Source of the DNA: Granulosicoccus sp036478595
Lineage (GTDB): Bacteria > Pseudomonadota > Gammaproteobacteria > Granulosicoccales > Granulosicoccaceae
Reading direction: 5' to 3'
Length of the DNA stretch: 64,000 nt
NCBI GenBank assembly: GCA_036478595.1
Contig: JAZGEF010000055.1
Coordinates: 3,457 to 67,456 of the forward strand
Positions within the stretch are counted from its first letter, which is position 1. Every line of letters starts with the position of its first letter. Position numbers and translations under genes: made by a program. Below are positions 1 to 8,493 of the stretch, one piece after another. The notes below the pieces were generated by a model. That model was not told where the DNA came from, ran no database searches, and worked only from the letters and a program-made list of their open reading frames with translations.

Positions 1-313
1 GAAAGTCATCCGCTGCAACGGCATCGCACTCAGGATTGATTTCCAGCACTCGCGCCTTCATCAGCTCAACTTTTGATTGGCCAATGGTAGATTGCAAGGC
101 CTGTAGCTGACGGTTAATATTGCTAGGTGTAACGTCATCGTGGTCTATCATTGTGATGTGCCCAACGCCGGTTCGCGCCAGCGCCTCAACAACCCAGGAA
201 CCCACGCCTCCAATGCCAACAACACATAGTCGCAATTGCTGCAATTGTGCGTAGTCATTGGAGCCATACACACGGGACAACGACGAAAACGAAGATGAGT
301 AGTCAGCAGTCAA
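1..313 (-). CDS. tcdA: tRNA threonylcarbamoyladenosine dehydratase, N-terminal part (window edge)
   Basis: ThiF/MoeB/E1-type ATP-dependent enzyme that cyclises t6A37 to ct6A37 in ANN-decoding tRNAs. The visible 104 residues carry the Rossmann ATP loop GIGGVGSW followed by an ALARTGVG stretch and an INRQLQAL segment, all typical of TcdA (CsdL). The C-terminal part, including the rest of the adenylation domain, lies beyond position 1. There is no ATG: the frame is closed by a stop at 344-346, and the best start is TTG at 311-313, which leaves 17 residues before RVYG, as in the Escherichia coli protein. The start lies only 13 bp from the divergent TTG start of the GIY-YIG gene. Family assignment is firm; the start is inferred. 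Confidence 0.85.
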   Translation of the reverse strand, partial: MTADYSSSFSSLSRVYGSNDYAQLQQLRLCVVGIGGVGSWVVEALARTGVGHITMIDHDDVTPSNINRQLQALQSTIGQSKVELMKARVLEINPECDAVAADDF

Positions 314-326
314 TGAAGATAATCGC

Positions 327-575
327 TTGAGCCAGTGGACAGTTTATATTCTACGGTGTGCTGATGGTTCGCTATATACCGGAATAACAACCAATATTGA
401 TCGGCGGATACAAGAACACAACGAAGGTAATCGCGGTGCCGCCTATACCCGTGGGCGCCGGCCAGTACAGCTGGTATATCAGTTTTCCGCCGCCGATCGA
501 GCTGACGCATCAAAGCACGAACACAGTGTTAAGAAGCTCAGCCGATCCGCCAAGGAACAACTCATTGGCAGTTAG
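327..575 (+). CDS. GIY-YIG nuclease domain protein (YhbQ-like)
   Basis: An 82-residue protein made almost entirely of a GIY-YIG endonuclease fold: VYILRC, then LYTGIT as the GIY-YIG core, then the helix with RR and EH typical of the UvrC/YhbQ type. Small stand-alone members bind and nick DNA in vitro in some species, but the cellular role is unclear. The only possible start is TTG at 327, since an in-frame stop lies at 300-302. A weak GAAG precedes it. Divergent from tcdA, with the two start codons almost touching, so any promoter must lie inside the neighbouring coding sequence. Confidence 0.8.
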   Translation: MSQWTVYILRCADGSLYTGITTNIDRRIQEHNEGNRGAAYTRGRRPVQLVYQFSAADRADASKHEHSVKKLSRSAKEQLIGS

Positions 576-835
576 GTAAATAGAGGCCTAGATCCCTTCT
601 GAGTGCATTCTGCTCACCTTAGCGGTGGGTCAAAATATACCAGCCCATCGTAGCCAATCCCTGCCAATCAGGGTAAAATAGTAATACTGCGGTGGCTGCC
701 TTATCCCATATTTGGTGTGGTCAGTTCCGGCCAAGCACCTGTCAGTTCCTTTTTACCAAAGTCACAGACTCGCCCCGTTCGTGCCGCTTCTACAGCATGA
801 CCCGAAGGCCAGTCAACAAGATTAGAGGCTATTTC

Positions 836-1102
836 GTGAAGAAGATGTTCGTAGGTGGATTACCGCTCGAATCAACAGAAGAAACCGTTACCGAAATGTT
901 CGAAGAGTTCGGAAAAGTCCGTTCTATCAAATTGGTAGCTGATGTTTTTAGTGGTAAGTGCAAAGGATTCGGTTTCATTGAAATGGAAGGCCATGAAGCA
1001 CGTGCCGCCATTGCCTCGCTCAATGGCAAAATTGTTGGTGACAAGTCGCTGAAAGTACAATTTGAAGAGCCTCGCGCCAAAGGTCGAAAAGGTCGTCGCT
1101 AA
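836..1102 (+). CDS. RNA-binding protein with one RRM domain
   Basis: An 88-residue RRM (RNP-1) protein. RNP2 is MFVGGL at residues 4-9 and RNP1 is KGFGFIEM at 43-50, with a basic tail ending RAKGRKGRR. Bacterial RRM proteins of this size (cyanobacterial Rbp type, also in many Proteobacteria) bind RNA, and some are cold-responsive. The start chosen is GTG at 836, because AGAGG at 824-828 is well spaced from it; a longer reading back to 692 has no matching family sequence. The 260-bp gap before it (576-835) holds no other gene I can support. Confidence 0.82.
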   Translation: MKKMFVGGLPLESTEETVTEMFEEFGKVRSIKLVADVFSGKCKGFGFIEMEGHEARAAIASLNGKIVGDKSLKVQFEEPRAKGRKGRR

Positions 1103-1144
1103 CCAGCAACCAACTGGTACAACACAATCTCGCCCAGCTGGCAG

Positions 1145-1173
1145 TAAACAAACTGGCTCGGGCCGCCTATAAT
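1145..1173 (+). promoter_or_regulatory. sigma70-type promoter candidate for trmB
   Basis: TAAACA at 1145-1150, a 17-bp spacer and a perfect TATAAT at 1168-1173. The predicted start of transcription is near 1180, giving a leader of about 70 nt before the trmB ATG at 1249. Confidence 0.5.
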
Positions 1174-1211
1174 TAACCTATCTAGACATCAGGCAATTAA
1201 GCACTGATCCA

Positions 1212-1227
1212 GCTCTGCTAGCAGAGC
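1212..1227. repeat. 16-bp perfect palindrome in the trmB leader
   Basis: GCTCTGCTAGCAGAGC has no spacer at its centre. It lies about 30 nt downstream of the predicted transcription start of trmB and 21 nt before its ATG, a position suited to an operator or a short RNA hairpin. No regulator can be named. Confidence 0.4.
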
Positions 1228-1248
1228 CTCACCGCAACGGGAGTATCG

Positions 1249-2028
1249 ATGGTCGAGCAACACCGGCCGCCGACCTTGGACACGCCGACCGAGCGCAGCC
1301 CGACTGAAGGCGGCCCCACTGAACGCAGCCTTGAGCCGCGCCTGACCAGCCGATCCATTCGCAGTTTTGTCGTACGTAACGGCCGGCTAACTCGTGCCCA
1401 GCAGCAAGCGGTTAAAACCCTTTTACCGCAATACGGTATCCCCTACTCGGAAACTCCGATCAATCCAAGCACGCTATTTGGTCGTGATGCACCCGTGTGG
1501 ATGGAAATCGGTTTTGGCAATGGGGATGCTCTGCTCGCCATGGCCACGCAAAACCCTGATGTGAATCTAATCGGCGTGGAAATCCACACACCCGGAATTG
1601 GTCAAGCACTGATGGGCATTAAAGCTGCACAATTAAGCAATGTCCGCTTGATTCAGCACGATGCCATGGATGTATTGCAAAACATGCTTGCGCCCGCCAG
1701 CTTGGCTAAAGTCTTGCTCTTTTTTCCAGACCCTTGGCGCAAGAAGCGCCATCACAAAAGGCGGATCGTGCAACAGGAATTCCTCAATACTGTGGCCTCA
1801 CGCCTGCAGAGTGAAGGTGTGCTGCATTGCGCAACCGATTGGGCCGATTACGCGAAGTGGATGAAGCACGAATTTAGTGTTAACCCAGTATTCACTAATA
1901 CTGCCGGCAGTGGCAGCGTTGCGCCTCGCCCAGACTGGCGTCCATTGACGCGCTTCGAACAACGCGGCCATCGTTTAGGCCATGACGTGTGTGATCTCAT
2001 CTTTAAGCTCGAGCAAACCGGATCATAA
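1249..2028 (+). CDS. trmB: tRNA (guanine-N7-)-methyltransferase
   Basis: SAM-dependent enzyme that forms m7G46 in the variable loop of tRNAs. The protein has 259 residues. The SAM-binding motif EIGFGNGD lies near residues 84-91, and the family signature FPDPWRKKRHHKRR near 159-172 is unmistakable. The first 30 residues are rich in Pro, Thr and Glu and look like a disordered extension compared with shorter orthologues. A GGGAG precedes the ATG. The TAA stop overlaps the ATG of the permease gene by one base, so the two are probably cotranscribed. Confidence 0.95.
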   Translation: MVEQHRPPTLDTPTERSPTEGGPTERSLEPRLTSRSIRSFVVRNGRLTRAQQQAVKTLLPQYGIPYSETPINPSTLFGRDAPVWMEIGFGNGDALLAMATQNPDVNLIGVEIHTPGIGQALMGIKAAQLSNVRLIQHDAMDVLQNMLAPASLAKVLLFFPDPWRKKRHHKRRIVQQEFLNTVASRLQSEGVLHCATDWADYAKWMKHEFSVNPVFTNTAGSGSVAPRPDWRPLTRFEQRGHRLGHDVCDLIFKLEQTGS

Positions 2029-3881
2029 TGGAGCCGCTAACCCTAAGCTTTGAAATGATCCTGGTGTTATGCATTCTGGGCGTCACAATTTTCTTATTTG
2101 CATTTGAAGTGCTGCGTGTGGATGTTGCCGCTATTTGCGTCATGGTCACACTTGGCCTCACCACACTCCTACCGAAAATTGAACCACTGATTTCACAACA
2201 AGATCTCTTCTCTGGGTTTTCGAGTAACGCCGTCATCTCGGTTATTGCCGTCATGATTATCGGTGCAGGTTTAGATAAAACCGGCATCATGAGCAAACTT
2301 GCTGCGTTAATCATGAAAAAAGGTGGTAAGACGGAACGCCGTATTATCCCATTGGTTTCTGGTACGGTTGCCTTCATCTCAAGCTTTATGCAAAACATCG
2401 GCGCCGCCGCATTATTTTTACCCGTGGTTAACCGAATTTCAGCTCGTACTGAAATACCCATGTCACGGCTACTCATGCCGATGGGCTTTTGCGCCATCCT
2501 CGGTGGTACTGCCACCATGATTGGTTCCAGCCCGCTGATCCTATTAAACGATCTACTGTTATCATCAAACAAAACTCTGCCTGCTGACCAGCAGATGGAA
2601 ACGTTTGGTTTGTTCTCAGTAACGCCTATCGGTATTGCTTTGGTGGCTACTGGCATTCTCTACTTTGTCGTCGCTGGCAAATTTGTACTGCCACGGTCAC
2701 GCGAGCAGGACACTAATCGCACCTCCCGCGCTGAAGACTACTTCGAAAAGCTCTATGGTATTCAAGGTGAGCTGATGGAAGCCAAAGTCACTGACGATAG
2801 CCCCATGGCCGGCATGACTATCCGCCAAGTCGAAGACACTTATCCAAACATGCCAATGATGCTGGCTTTGTACAGCGGTGATGTGGTTAAGGTACCACCC
2901 GATCGCGAAGAGATGATATGGGTGAATACGCAGCTAGGCTTAATGGGTGACCGACGCCAAATAGAAGCCTTTTGTGAAGAGAACCACTGGGAATTACTCG
3001 GTGAGCCTGATCGGTTTGCAGATGTACTGAATTCGCAGCATAGTGGTATCGCCGAACTGGTAGTACCGCCAGGCTCATCTTTGATTGGGCAAGTGATAAA
3101 AGAAATAAAGCCACGCCGTAACTACGGTGCCAACATATTGCAGATCTTCCGTACTGATCACATCATCAAGCGTGATTTTGCTGATGAAGTGTTGAAACCA
3201 GGTGACACCTTGGTTGTGCATGCGAGCTGGAAAGATCTAAGCAGGCTTTCGCGTAACAGGGATTTTGTATTGGCAACCGACGTTAAATACGAAGATCTGC
3301 GCACACATAAAATCAAAGAGGCAAGCCTGTTTTTTAGCCTAGCACTTGTCCTCTTTCTGATTACTGACAGTTTAAGCATTTCACTACTCACCGGCGCTAT
3401 GGGCATGGTGTTGTCAGGTGTACTCACTATTGATGAAGCGTACGAGGCGGTGAGCTGGCAAACGGTATTTTTGCTAGCCAGCCTAATACCACTGGGTATT
3501 GCCGTTGACCAAACCGGCACTGCAGCATGGATTGCACAAAAAATATTAACCTTAGTTGGTGACGTACCAACTTGGGTGCTGCAAACCGTGATTGCTGGCC
3601 TTGCGACGTTCTTTACGTTGGTGATGTCCAACATTGGCGCGACGGTATTGTTGGTGCCATTAGCAGTTAATATCGCAGTCGCCGTAGGCGCTGACCCTGC
3701 AGTGTTTGCACTAACAGTTGCCATATCAACTTCCAATTCCTTTTTGATACCTACCCACCAGGTCAACGCATTGATCATGGGCCCCGGTGGTTATCAAGTA
3801 GCTGACTTTATGCGAGCCGGCGGCATCATGACGATTCTATTTTTGGTGGTTAGCCTGACTATGCTTAATCTTATTTTTTAA
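2028..3881 (+). CDS. SLC13/anion-type permease with two RCK_C (TrkA_C) domains
   Basis: A 617-residue membrane protein. Residues 1-220 contain several hydrophobic helices of the ArsB/NhaD/SLC13 fold, roughly 230-400 form a soluble middle part with two TrkA_C (RCK_C) domains, and 420-617 return to membrane helices. Members are thought to move anions such as sulfate or dicarboxylates with sodium. The substrate cannot be read from sequence. The start ATG overlaps the trmB stop (TAATG), which supports translational coupling. It is followed after 97 bp by the convergent metA. Confidence 0.85.
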   Translation: MEPLTLSFEMILVLCILGVTIFLFAFEVLRVDVAAICVMVTLGLTTLLPKIEPLISQQDLFSGFSSNAVISVIAVMIIGAGLDKTGIMSKLAALIMKKGGKTERRIIPLVSGTVAFISSFMQNIGAAALFLPVVNRISARTEIPMSRLLMPMGFCAILGGTATMIGSSPLILLNDLLLSSNKTLPADQQMETFGLFSVTPIGIALVATGILYFVVAGKFVLPRSREQDTNRTSRAEDYFEKLYGIQGELMEAKVTDDSPMAGMTIRQVEDTYPNMPMMLALYSGDVVKVPPDREEMIWVNTQLGLMGDRRQIEAFCEENHWELLGEPDRFADVLNSQHSGIAELVVPPGSSLIGQVIKEIKPRRNYGANILQIFRTDHIIKRDFADEVLKPGDTLVVHASWKDLSRLSRNRDFVLATDVKYEDLRTHKIKEASLFFSLALVLFLITDSLSISLLTGAMGMVLSGVLTIDEAYEAVSWQTVFLLASLIPLGIAVDQTGTAAWIAQKILTLVGDVPTWVLQTVIAGLATFFTLVMSNIGATVLLVPLAVNIAVAVGADPAVFALTVAISTSNSFLIPTHQVNALIMGPGGYQVADFMRAGGIMTILFLVVSLTMLNLIF

Positions 3882-3978
3882 GCGACGCTGTCGCAGATGA
3901 TGCCAGCGGATTCTCGCTTACTGGAGACGACGATATTCCAGGGTTATACAACTTCAATGATGCAGGGTATGACGACTA

Positions 3979-5046
3979 CTACAACCAACCCAGCGGGTTA
4001 GCAGGATCAACGCCATCCATAAATGGCTTTTGGCGATCAGTATTGGTCATTTGATACACCAAACCTATCCAATTACCCACTAGGGCTTCGCCACTGTCAT
4101 GCCAGCTATTATGCAAACGCGGCAAAAGTTGAGGTTCGGGGAATACCGGCATTTCGGAACCATCACTCAGGGCTGCACGCACTTGTAATTCGAACTCATG
4201 CAATAGCGCTTGGCTATACGTATCAAAATAGTTAACAGGGAATGGAGGGTAGCTTGTCGACGCTCCGGACACAAACCGCCCTACTTCCCGTTTGTATTCT
4301 TTCATCAAACTGATTTGATCGTACTCAGGATGCCCTTGAAAAAACACCATCCTAAAACCGTCGTTGCTGACCACCAATTGCACACCAGATTCTTGGCTTT
4401 CTATCAGCACGTGTAAGCCTGCCTGCTCCAACTGCGATCGTGTCACTTCGTTAAAGCGAGATTGCGGCACATCCAGAATGGTATTGGTATCGTGAACCAA
4501 GGGATGACTGGCATCAGTCACCTCATGCTGAAAAACACCCCAGATTTTATTTTGTAGGCCTTGACGCTGTATATCGTAGCGGCCTAAAAAAACGGCATGA
4601 GATGCCAGGCAACTACACAGCGTAGAGGTAACGTTGTTGTATGCCCAATCAACCACGTCTTTTAGTGGTTCCCAAAATATTTCTTTAGATAAATTAGCTT
4701 CAGTAACATTCGCACCGCTGATGATCAACGCATCAAGCCCTGCTTCCTTGATTTTATCCAGTGGCTCGTAATAACGATTTATGTGATCACGCGCTGCATC
4801 CGAGCGCGGTATCTCATCTAATGTAAAGGGATGAATATGAAACTGACTAATCGGATTACTAGAACCTATCAATCTAAAGAACTGCCGCTCGGTGGCGGCT
4901 AGTGCTGCATCAGGCATCATATTAAGCAAGCCCACATGCAAGGGACGAATATCCTGCTGATTGGCACGCTCAGGCGTTAGCACACGATAGCCCTCTTGCC
5001 GCAAGCGTTCATAACTAGGCAGATCACTATGCGCAACAATTGGCAT
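3979..5046 (-). CDS. metA: homoserine O-acyltransferase, MetA family
   Basis: Class I glutamine-amidotransferase-like acyltransferase that activates homoserine for methionine synthesis. The 355-residue protein keeps the catalytic cysteine (C146 in TSTLCSCLASH, matching E. coli C142) and the His/Glu pair H239 and E241 in GHPEYD. It is about 45 residues longer than E. coli MetA (309), mostly at the C-terminus. The acyl-specificity position (Gly111 in succinyl-, Glu111 in acetyl-transferases) aligns with Thr115 in SGANVTEAN, so the acyl donor is uncertain. The ATG overlaps the stop of the upstream ATPase gene by one base. Confidence 0.88.
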   Translation of the reverse strand: MPIVAHSDLPSYERLRQEGYRVLTPERANQQDIRPLHVGLLNMMPDAALAATERQFFRLIGSSNPISQFHIHPFTLDEIPRSDAARDHINRYYEPLDKIKEAGLDALIISGANVTEANLSKEIFWEPLKDVVDWAYNNVTSTLCSCLASHAVFLGRYDIQRQGLQNKIWGVFQHEVTDASHPLVHDTNTILDVPQSRFNEVTRSQLEQAGLHVLIESQESGVQLVVSNDGFRMVFFQGHPEYDQISLMKEYKREVGRFVSGASTSYPPFPVNYFDTYSQALLHEFELQVRAALSDGSEMPVFPEPQLLPRLHNSWHDSGEALVGNWIGLVYQMTNTDRQKPFMDGVDPANPLGWL

Positions 5047-5882
5047 TAGTCGAGTGCCTTGGTAATAAGTTCGACAAATTCTTCGGCCGTCTCCACAGCC
5101 AATGCATCGCGAGCAGACACGGTATATCCGTATTGTTCCGCTATGGCTTTGTAGCGCGGCACTCTGGACTTAAACAATTTGGGGAATACCCACGTGACAA
5201 AGTCAGATGGACTTATCTCTGTAACGTAAGAGATATTTTTTTCTTGTTGATAGCGCTGAAGCTGCTCATCTAAGAACGGCTCTCGGTAATACAGAGGTTT
5301 GGGGGTTTTGGCAGCTCGCTCGATTAAAAATTCTTGATCCTTTGCATCCGCTTCAATATAAATAAATACGGTTTGTTCGGCCAACTGCTCGAATACTTTG
5401 GGATCATCAATTTCACAAAAGCTGCCGCTGGCATCGTTCAGAAAATTGTTGTACCCGTAAATAGTACGCGCCTTTTCTACAAATGAAGGTACATCCAGCA
5501 TGGCGGCGACTTCAGCATCTAAATGAAGTTGTTGGCGCCGTTTAAATTCAGGCAAAGGTAAACCGCCATTCTCAGGGTTACCCAGCATTCCTAAAAACGA
5601 TGACAGGGGCTTAAGATTGTCAAACGTAATATTGTTACCGATGTAGATGGAATCTGTGCGCAATAAATCGCGCAGAAACGGCACCTGATTGGCTTGCAGC
5701 TTTATATTGTCAAGAATGGGTTCGTCGAGGTAACGCGTACCGATGCGGTAATCCACTGAGTAGTGAAACCAGTTTTCGTCACGCATCAAGTTTGCCAGGC
5801 GGGTTTTACCCACACCTGACATACCCAAGAGTGTTACGCGCTTGTTGGGACTATCCAAAAACGCTTGCGCGGATGTTCGCAT
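5046..5882 (-). CDS. P-loop ATPase, conserved neighbour of metA
   Basis: A 278-residue soluble protein with a Walker A motif GMSGVGKT at residues 20-27. No helicase, kinase or GTPase signature is clear. From general knowledge, ATPases of this type are often found next to metA in Proteobacteria, but their function is unknown to me. It is translationally coupled to metA (TAATG overlap), which suggests a shared role, perhaps in regulation or assembly of the acyltransferase. ATG start at 5882. Confidence 0.7.
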   Translation of the reverse strand: MRTSAQAFLDSPNKRVTLLGMSGVGKTRLANLMRDENWFHYSVDYRIGTRYLDEPILDNIKLQANQVPFLRDLLRTDSIYIGNNITFDNLKPLSSFLGMLGNPENGGLPLPEFKRRQQLHLDAEVAAMLDVPSFVEKARTIYGYNNFLNDASGSFCEIDDPKVFEQLAEQTVFIYIEADAKDQEFLIERAAKTPKPLYYREPFLDEQLQRYQQEKNISYVTEISPSDFVTWVFPKLFKSRVPRYKAIAEQYGYTVSARDALAVETAEEFVELITKALD

Positions 5883-5923
5883 TATGGTTTTCGCATTACT
5901 GAGTGCAACGTATGTTGTGCAGA

Positions 5924-6841
5924 TCAGATCTGCGAATTAAAAGTGTCGCACGCTTGCGAGTCACCCGACTCCAAACCTTTATACAGCCAAGTTTGACGTT
6001 GCTGTGATGAGCCGTGTGTAAACCCGTCAGGATGTACACGACGGCCCGCATTACGCATCAAGGCATCGTCACCAATGCGCGCCGCTGCATTCATGCCTTC
6101 CTCAAGATCACCAGGCTCTAATAATTGACGATCTTTATGTGCATGGTGCGCCCAAACACCGGCGTAACAATCGGCTTGTAATTCAGCACGGACAGATAAT
6201 TCATTGGCTTGTTTTTTAGGTACCTGCCGCATCTTGTTCTGTACAGCCATTGATACACCCAATTGATTTTGTATGTGATGGCCTACCTCGTGAGCTAGAA
6301 CATAGGCTTGAGCAAAATCACCGCCTGCTTTCATTTGCTCTTGCAAGGTACGGAAAAAACTGAGATCAATATAAACCTTGGAATCACCCGGGCAATAAAA
6401 CGGCCCTGCGGCAGATGACGTAAAGCCGCATGCTGAATTGACACCTTCTTCAAACAACACAACTTTGGGTGCCTGGTAACGCTTGCCGGCTTGTTGAAAT
6501 AATTTATTCCATACGTCTTCGGTGTCAGCCAAAATGGAGGAGATAAATTGGCCAGCTTCATCGTTATTTCGAACGCCAGAGTTTTGCGACAACGGAGGAG
6601 CAGCTTGCCCTGCACCACTACCACCACTTAACGTACCACCCAGGCCACCAGCACTGCCACCACCAGTAAACGCTGTAAGCAAATCTTGCCCAAAAAACAG
6701 ACTGGCTAGCAATAACAGTATTGCACCGGTGCCACCGATTTTCATGCCACCACCACGGCGTGCACCGCGGCCTCGGGCGCCGGGGCGCATACCGCGTCTA
6801 TCTTCAATATTCTGGCTACGACGACCTCGTTTCCAACGCAT
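5924..6841 (-). CDS. YpfJ-type neutral zinc metallopeptidase
   Basis: Member of the putative neutral zinc metallopeptidase family (PF04228). The 305-residue protein begins with a basic, Arg/Gly-rich cytoplasmic tail (residues 1-33), then one transmembrane helix (about 37-58), a Gly/Ser-rich linker, and a catalytic domain with HEVGHH (zinc ligands H184 and H188, catalytic E185) and a downstream helix with a conserved ELQADCYAG segment that supplies the third ligand. It is likely anchored in the inner membrane with the peptidase outside. The physiological substrate is unknown. It is divergent from the tatD-like gene. Confidence 0.88.
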   Translation of the reverse strand: MRWKRGRRSQNIEDRRGMRPGARGRGARRGGGMKIGGTGAILLLLASLFFGQDLLTAFTGGGSAGGLGGTLSGGSGAGQAAPPLSQNSGVRNNDEAGQFISSILADTEDVWNKLFQQAGKRYQAPKVVLFEEGVNSACGFTSSAAGPFYCPGDSKVYIDLSFFRTLQEQMKAGGDFAQAYVLAHEVGHHIQNQLGVSMAVQNKMRQVPKKQANELSVRAELQADCYAGVWAHHAHKDRQLLEPGDLEEGMNAAARIGDDALMRNAGRRVHPDGFTHGSSQQRQTWLYKGLESGDSQACDTFNSQI

Positions 6842-6935
6842 ATTACAAACTCCTGAAATCTGTTCCGGTTACTACCGGCCTTATGCTACATTCTCGCACG
6901 ATCCACCATCGGGTTAAAACCAAATCCGGCAAATT

Positions 6936-7715
6936 ATGGCGCCTCAACGCAACCCTGAATTGATCGATTCGCACGTTCACAGCGATGATCCTCGCCTACG
7001 TGACGATTTTCCGGCTGTAATGGCGCGAGCGCGTAAGGCGGGCGTAATTGGCCAGATAATCCCAGCAGTGACGCGCGAGCACTGGCCACGTATCAAGGAA
7101 TATGTGGCTGAACACAAAGATTTATACGCCTGCTACGGCTTACACCCCTGTTTTATGGCTCAACATCAGCCCGAAGATCTCCAAACGTTACCGCTCTGGC
7201 TTGGAAAAGAGCGGCCTGTAGCCGTGGGCGAATGCGGCCTGGACTACTCGCTAGCCGACGTTAACAAAAGTGAACAACAAACTTGTTTTGGTGCACAACT
7301 GGCATTGGCCAGGGAATTCCGCTTACCAATCGTCGTACACGCACATCGAGCGGTGGAGGATGTCATTAAGCTAATCAAAGCATCTGGACATAACCACGGC
7401 ATGGTGCATAGTTTCAATGGCTCATTACAACAAGCTCATCGATTGATGGATTTAGGATTTATGATGAGCTTTGGTGGGGCCGTAAGCTACGAGCGGGCCA
7501 TCAAGCTACGCGAAGTTTTCGCAGCGCTTCCACTGGATAGTATATTGCTTGAAACCGATGCGCCCGATCAAGCTGACGCTGCACATGCCAAGCAACGCAA
7601 CGAACCGGCCTATTTGATAGATGTATGGAAAGCGTTAAGTGAGCTGCGAGAAGAGACTGCGACTAAAATAGCTAAGGCCACTACTGAAAACGCCAAGCAG
7701 TTGTTTGCCATATAA
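6936..7715 (+). CDS. TatD-family metal-dependent hydrolase (YjjV-like)
   Basis: Amidohydrolase-fold DNase/phosphoesterase of the TatD group, 259 residues. Metal ligands are visible as DSHVH (H13, H15), the GECGLDY glutamate, HAHR, H in MVHSFNG and the final aspartate in ETDAPDQ. E. coli relatives act as 3'-5' DNases or deglycases. The ATG lies in the leader shared with the divergent YpfJ-type gene. Paralogue assignment (TatD, YcfH or YjjV) is not certain; the short insertions fit YjjV best. Confidence 0.85.
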   Translation: MAPQRNPELIDSHVHSDDPRLRDDFPAVMARARKAGVIGQIIPAVTREHWPRIKEYVAEHKDLYACYGLHPCFMAQHQPEDLQTLPLWLGKERPVAVGECGLDYSLADVNKSEQQTCFGAQLALAREFRLPIVVHAHRAVEDVIKLIKASGHNHGMVHSFNGSLQQAHRLMDLGFMMSFGGAVSYERAIKLREVFAALPLDSILLETDAPDQADAAHAKQRNEPAYLIDVWKALSELREETATKIAKATTENAKQLFAI

Positions 7716-7722
7716 GCAAATA

Positions 7723-8493
7723 TTAACCTTGGTACGGAAACCGATCTTTAACGGTGATTTCGTCCATACGAGGTTCTATCCAGTTTTCGACTTCCTTAAT
7801 AATATCGTTTGCAAGCTTTCCTTCGGTTTTGATAATTGGCCCAAAGCTGACAGTAATTTCACCAGGCCATTTTATAAAACTCATTCGTGGCCAAAATTCG
7901 CCTGAGTTAACTGCCACCGGTAAAACATCTACGCCAGTTTTCTCGGCAACCAAAGCGCCACCGATACGATAAGCCGGCTCTGCACCGACTGGCCGACGAG
8001 TACCCTCAGGAAAAACCACCACACTGCTACCCGCAGCGATACGCTCGCGTGTTTGATCAACCATTTGTTTGATAGCCGAACGCCCCGCTCGACGATCTAT
8101 CAAAATGAATTTCATTGTACGTAGAGCCCAACCGAAAATAGGGATGAGTGATAACGAGCGCTTGGCAACGTAAACAGGCGTGGGTACTAACATTGCGATA
8201 AAGAAGGTTTCCCATGTGGACTGATGCTTCGACATAACCAGAGTGGCATGTGTAGGGATGTTCTCTAGGCCATCAACCTTCCATCCGGTGCCACAAATAA
8301 GGCGCAAGCCATACACATTACCGCGAAGCCACCACATCACCAGCCAATACGCTTTTTCAAATGAAAACAACGACACCAGCAAAATGGGGCCGCCCATAAT
8401 CAGTGTATTGAGTGTTAACCAAACCCAGTACACTGTACTCTTAACCATTAGCCACGTTCGATTATAGGTACGAGTTGAAGGTTGCTCCGTCAT
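7723..8493 (-). CDS. plsC: 1-acyl-sn-glycerol-3-phosphate acyltransferase
   Basis: Membrane-bound LPLAT-family acyltransferase that converts lysophosphatidate to phosphatidate. Two N-terminal hydrophobic segments lie around residues 12-55. Motif I is HQSTWE (H90; Glu in the place of the usual Asp, a known variant), the glycerol-phosphate pocket FPEGTRR is at 161-167, and a Pro-containing motif IV follows. Its start overlaps the gmhB stop by 4 nt (ATGA type), and the order glyQ-glyS-gmhB-plsC is common in gammaproteobacteria, so it is probably the last gene of that operon. Confidence 0.88.
   Translation of the reverse strand: MTEQPSTRTYNRTWLMVKSTVYWVWLTLNTLIMGGPILLVSLFSFEKAYWLVMWWLRGNVYGLRLICGTGWKVDGLENIPTHATLVMSKHQSTWETFFIAMLVPTPVYVAKRSLSLIPIFGWALRTMKFILIDRRAGRSAIKQMVDQTRERIAAGSSVVVFPEGTRRPVGAEPAYRIGGALVAEKTGVDVLPVAVNSGEFWPRMSFIKWPGEITVSFGPIIKTEGKLANDIIKEVENWIEPRMDEITVKDRFPYQG

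Noticed and set aside
692..835. Longer N-terminus of the RRM protein
   Set aside because: The extra 48 residues show no RRM-family similarity, while GTG 836 has a well-placed AGAGG.
2003..3778. Long frames on the minus strand opposite the SLC13 permease
   Set aside because: They are shadows of the real membrane-protein gene, with composition that follows from its codons.
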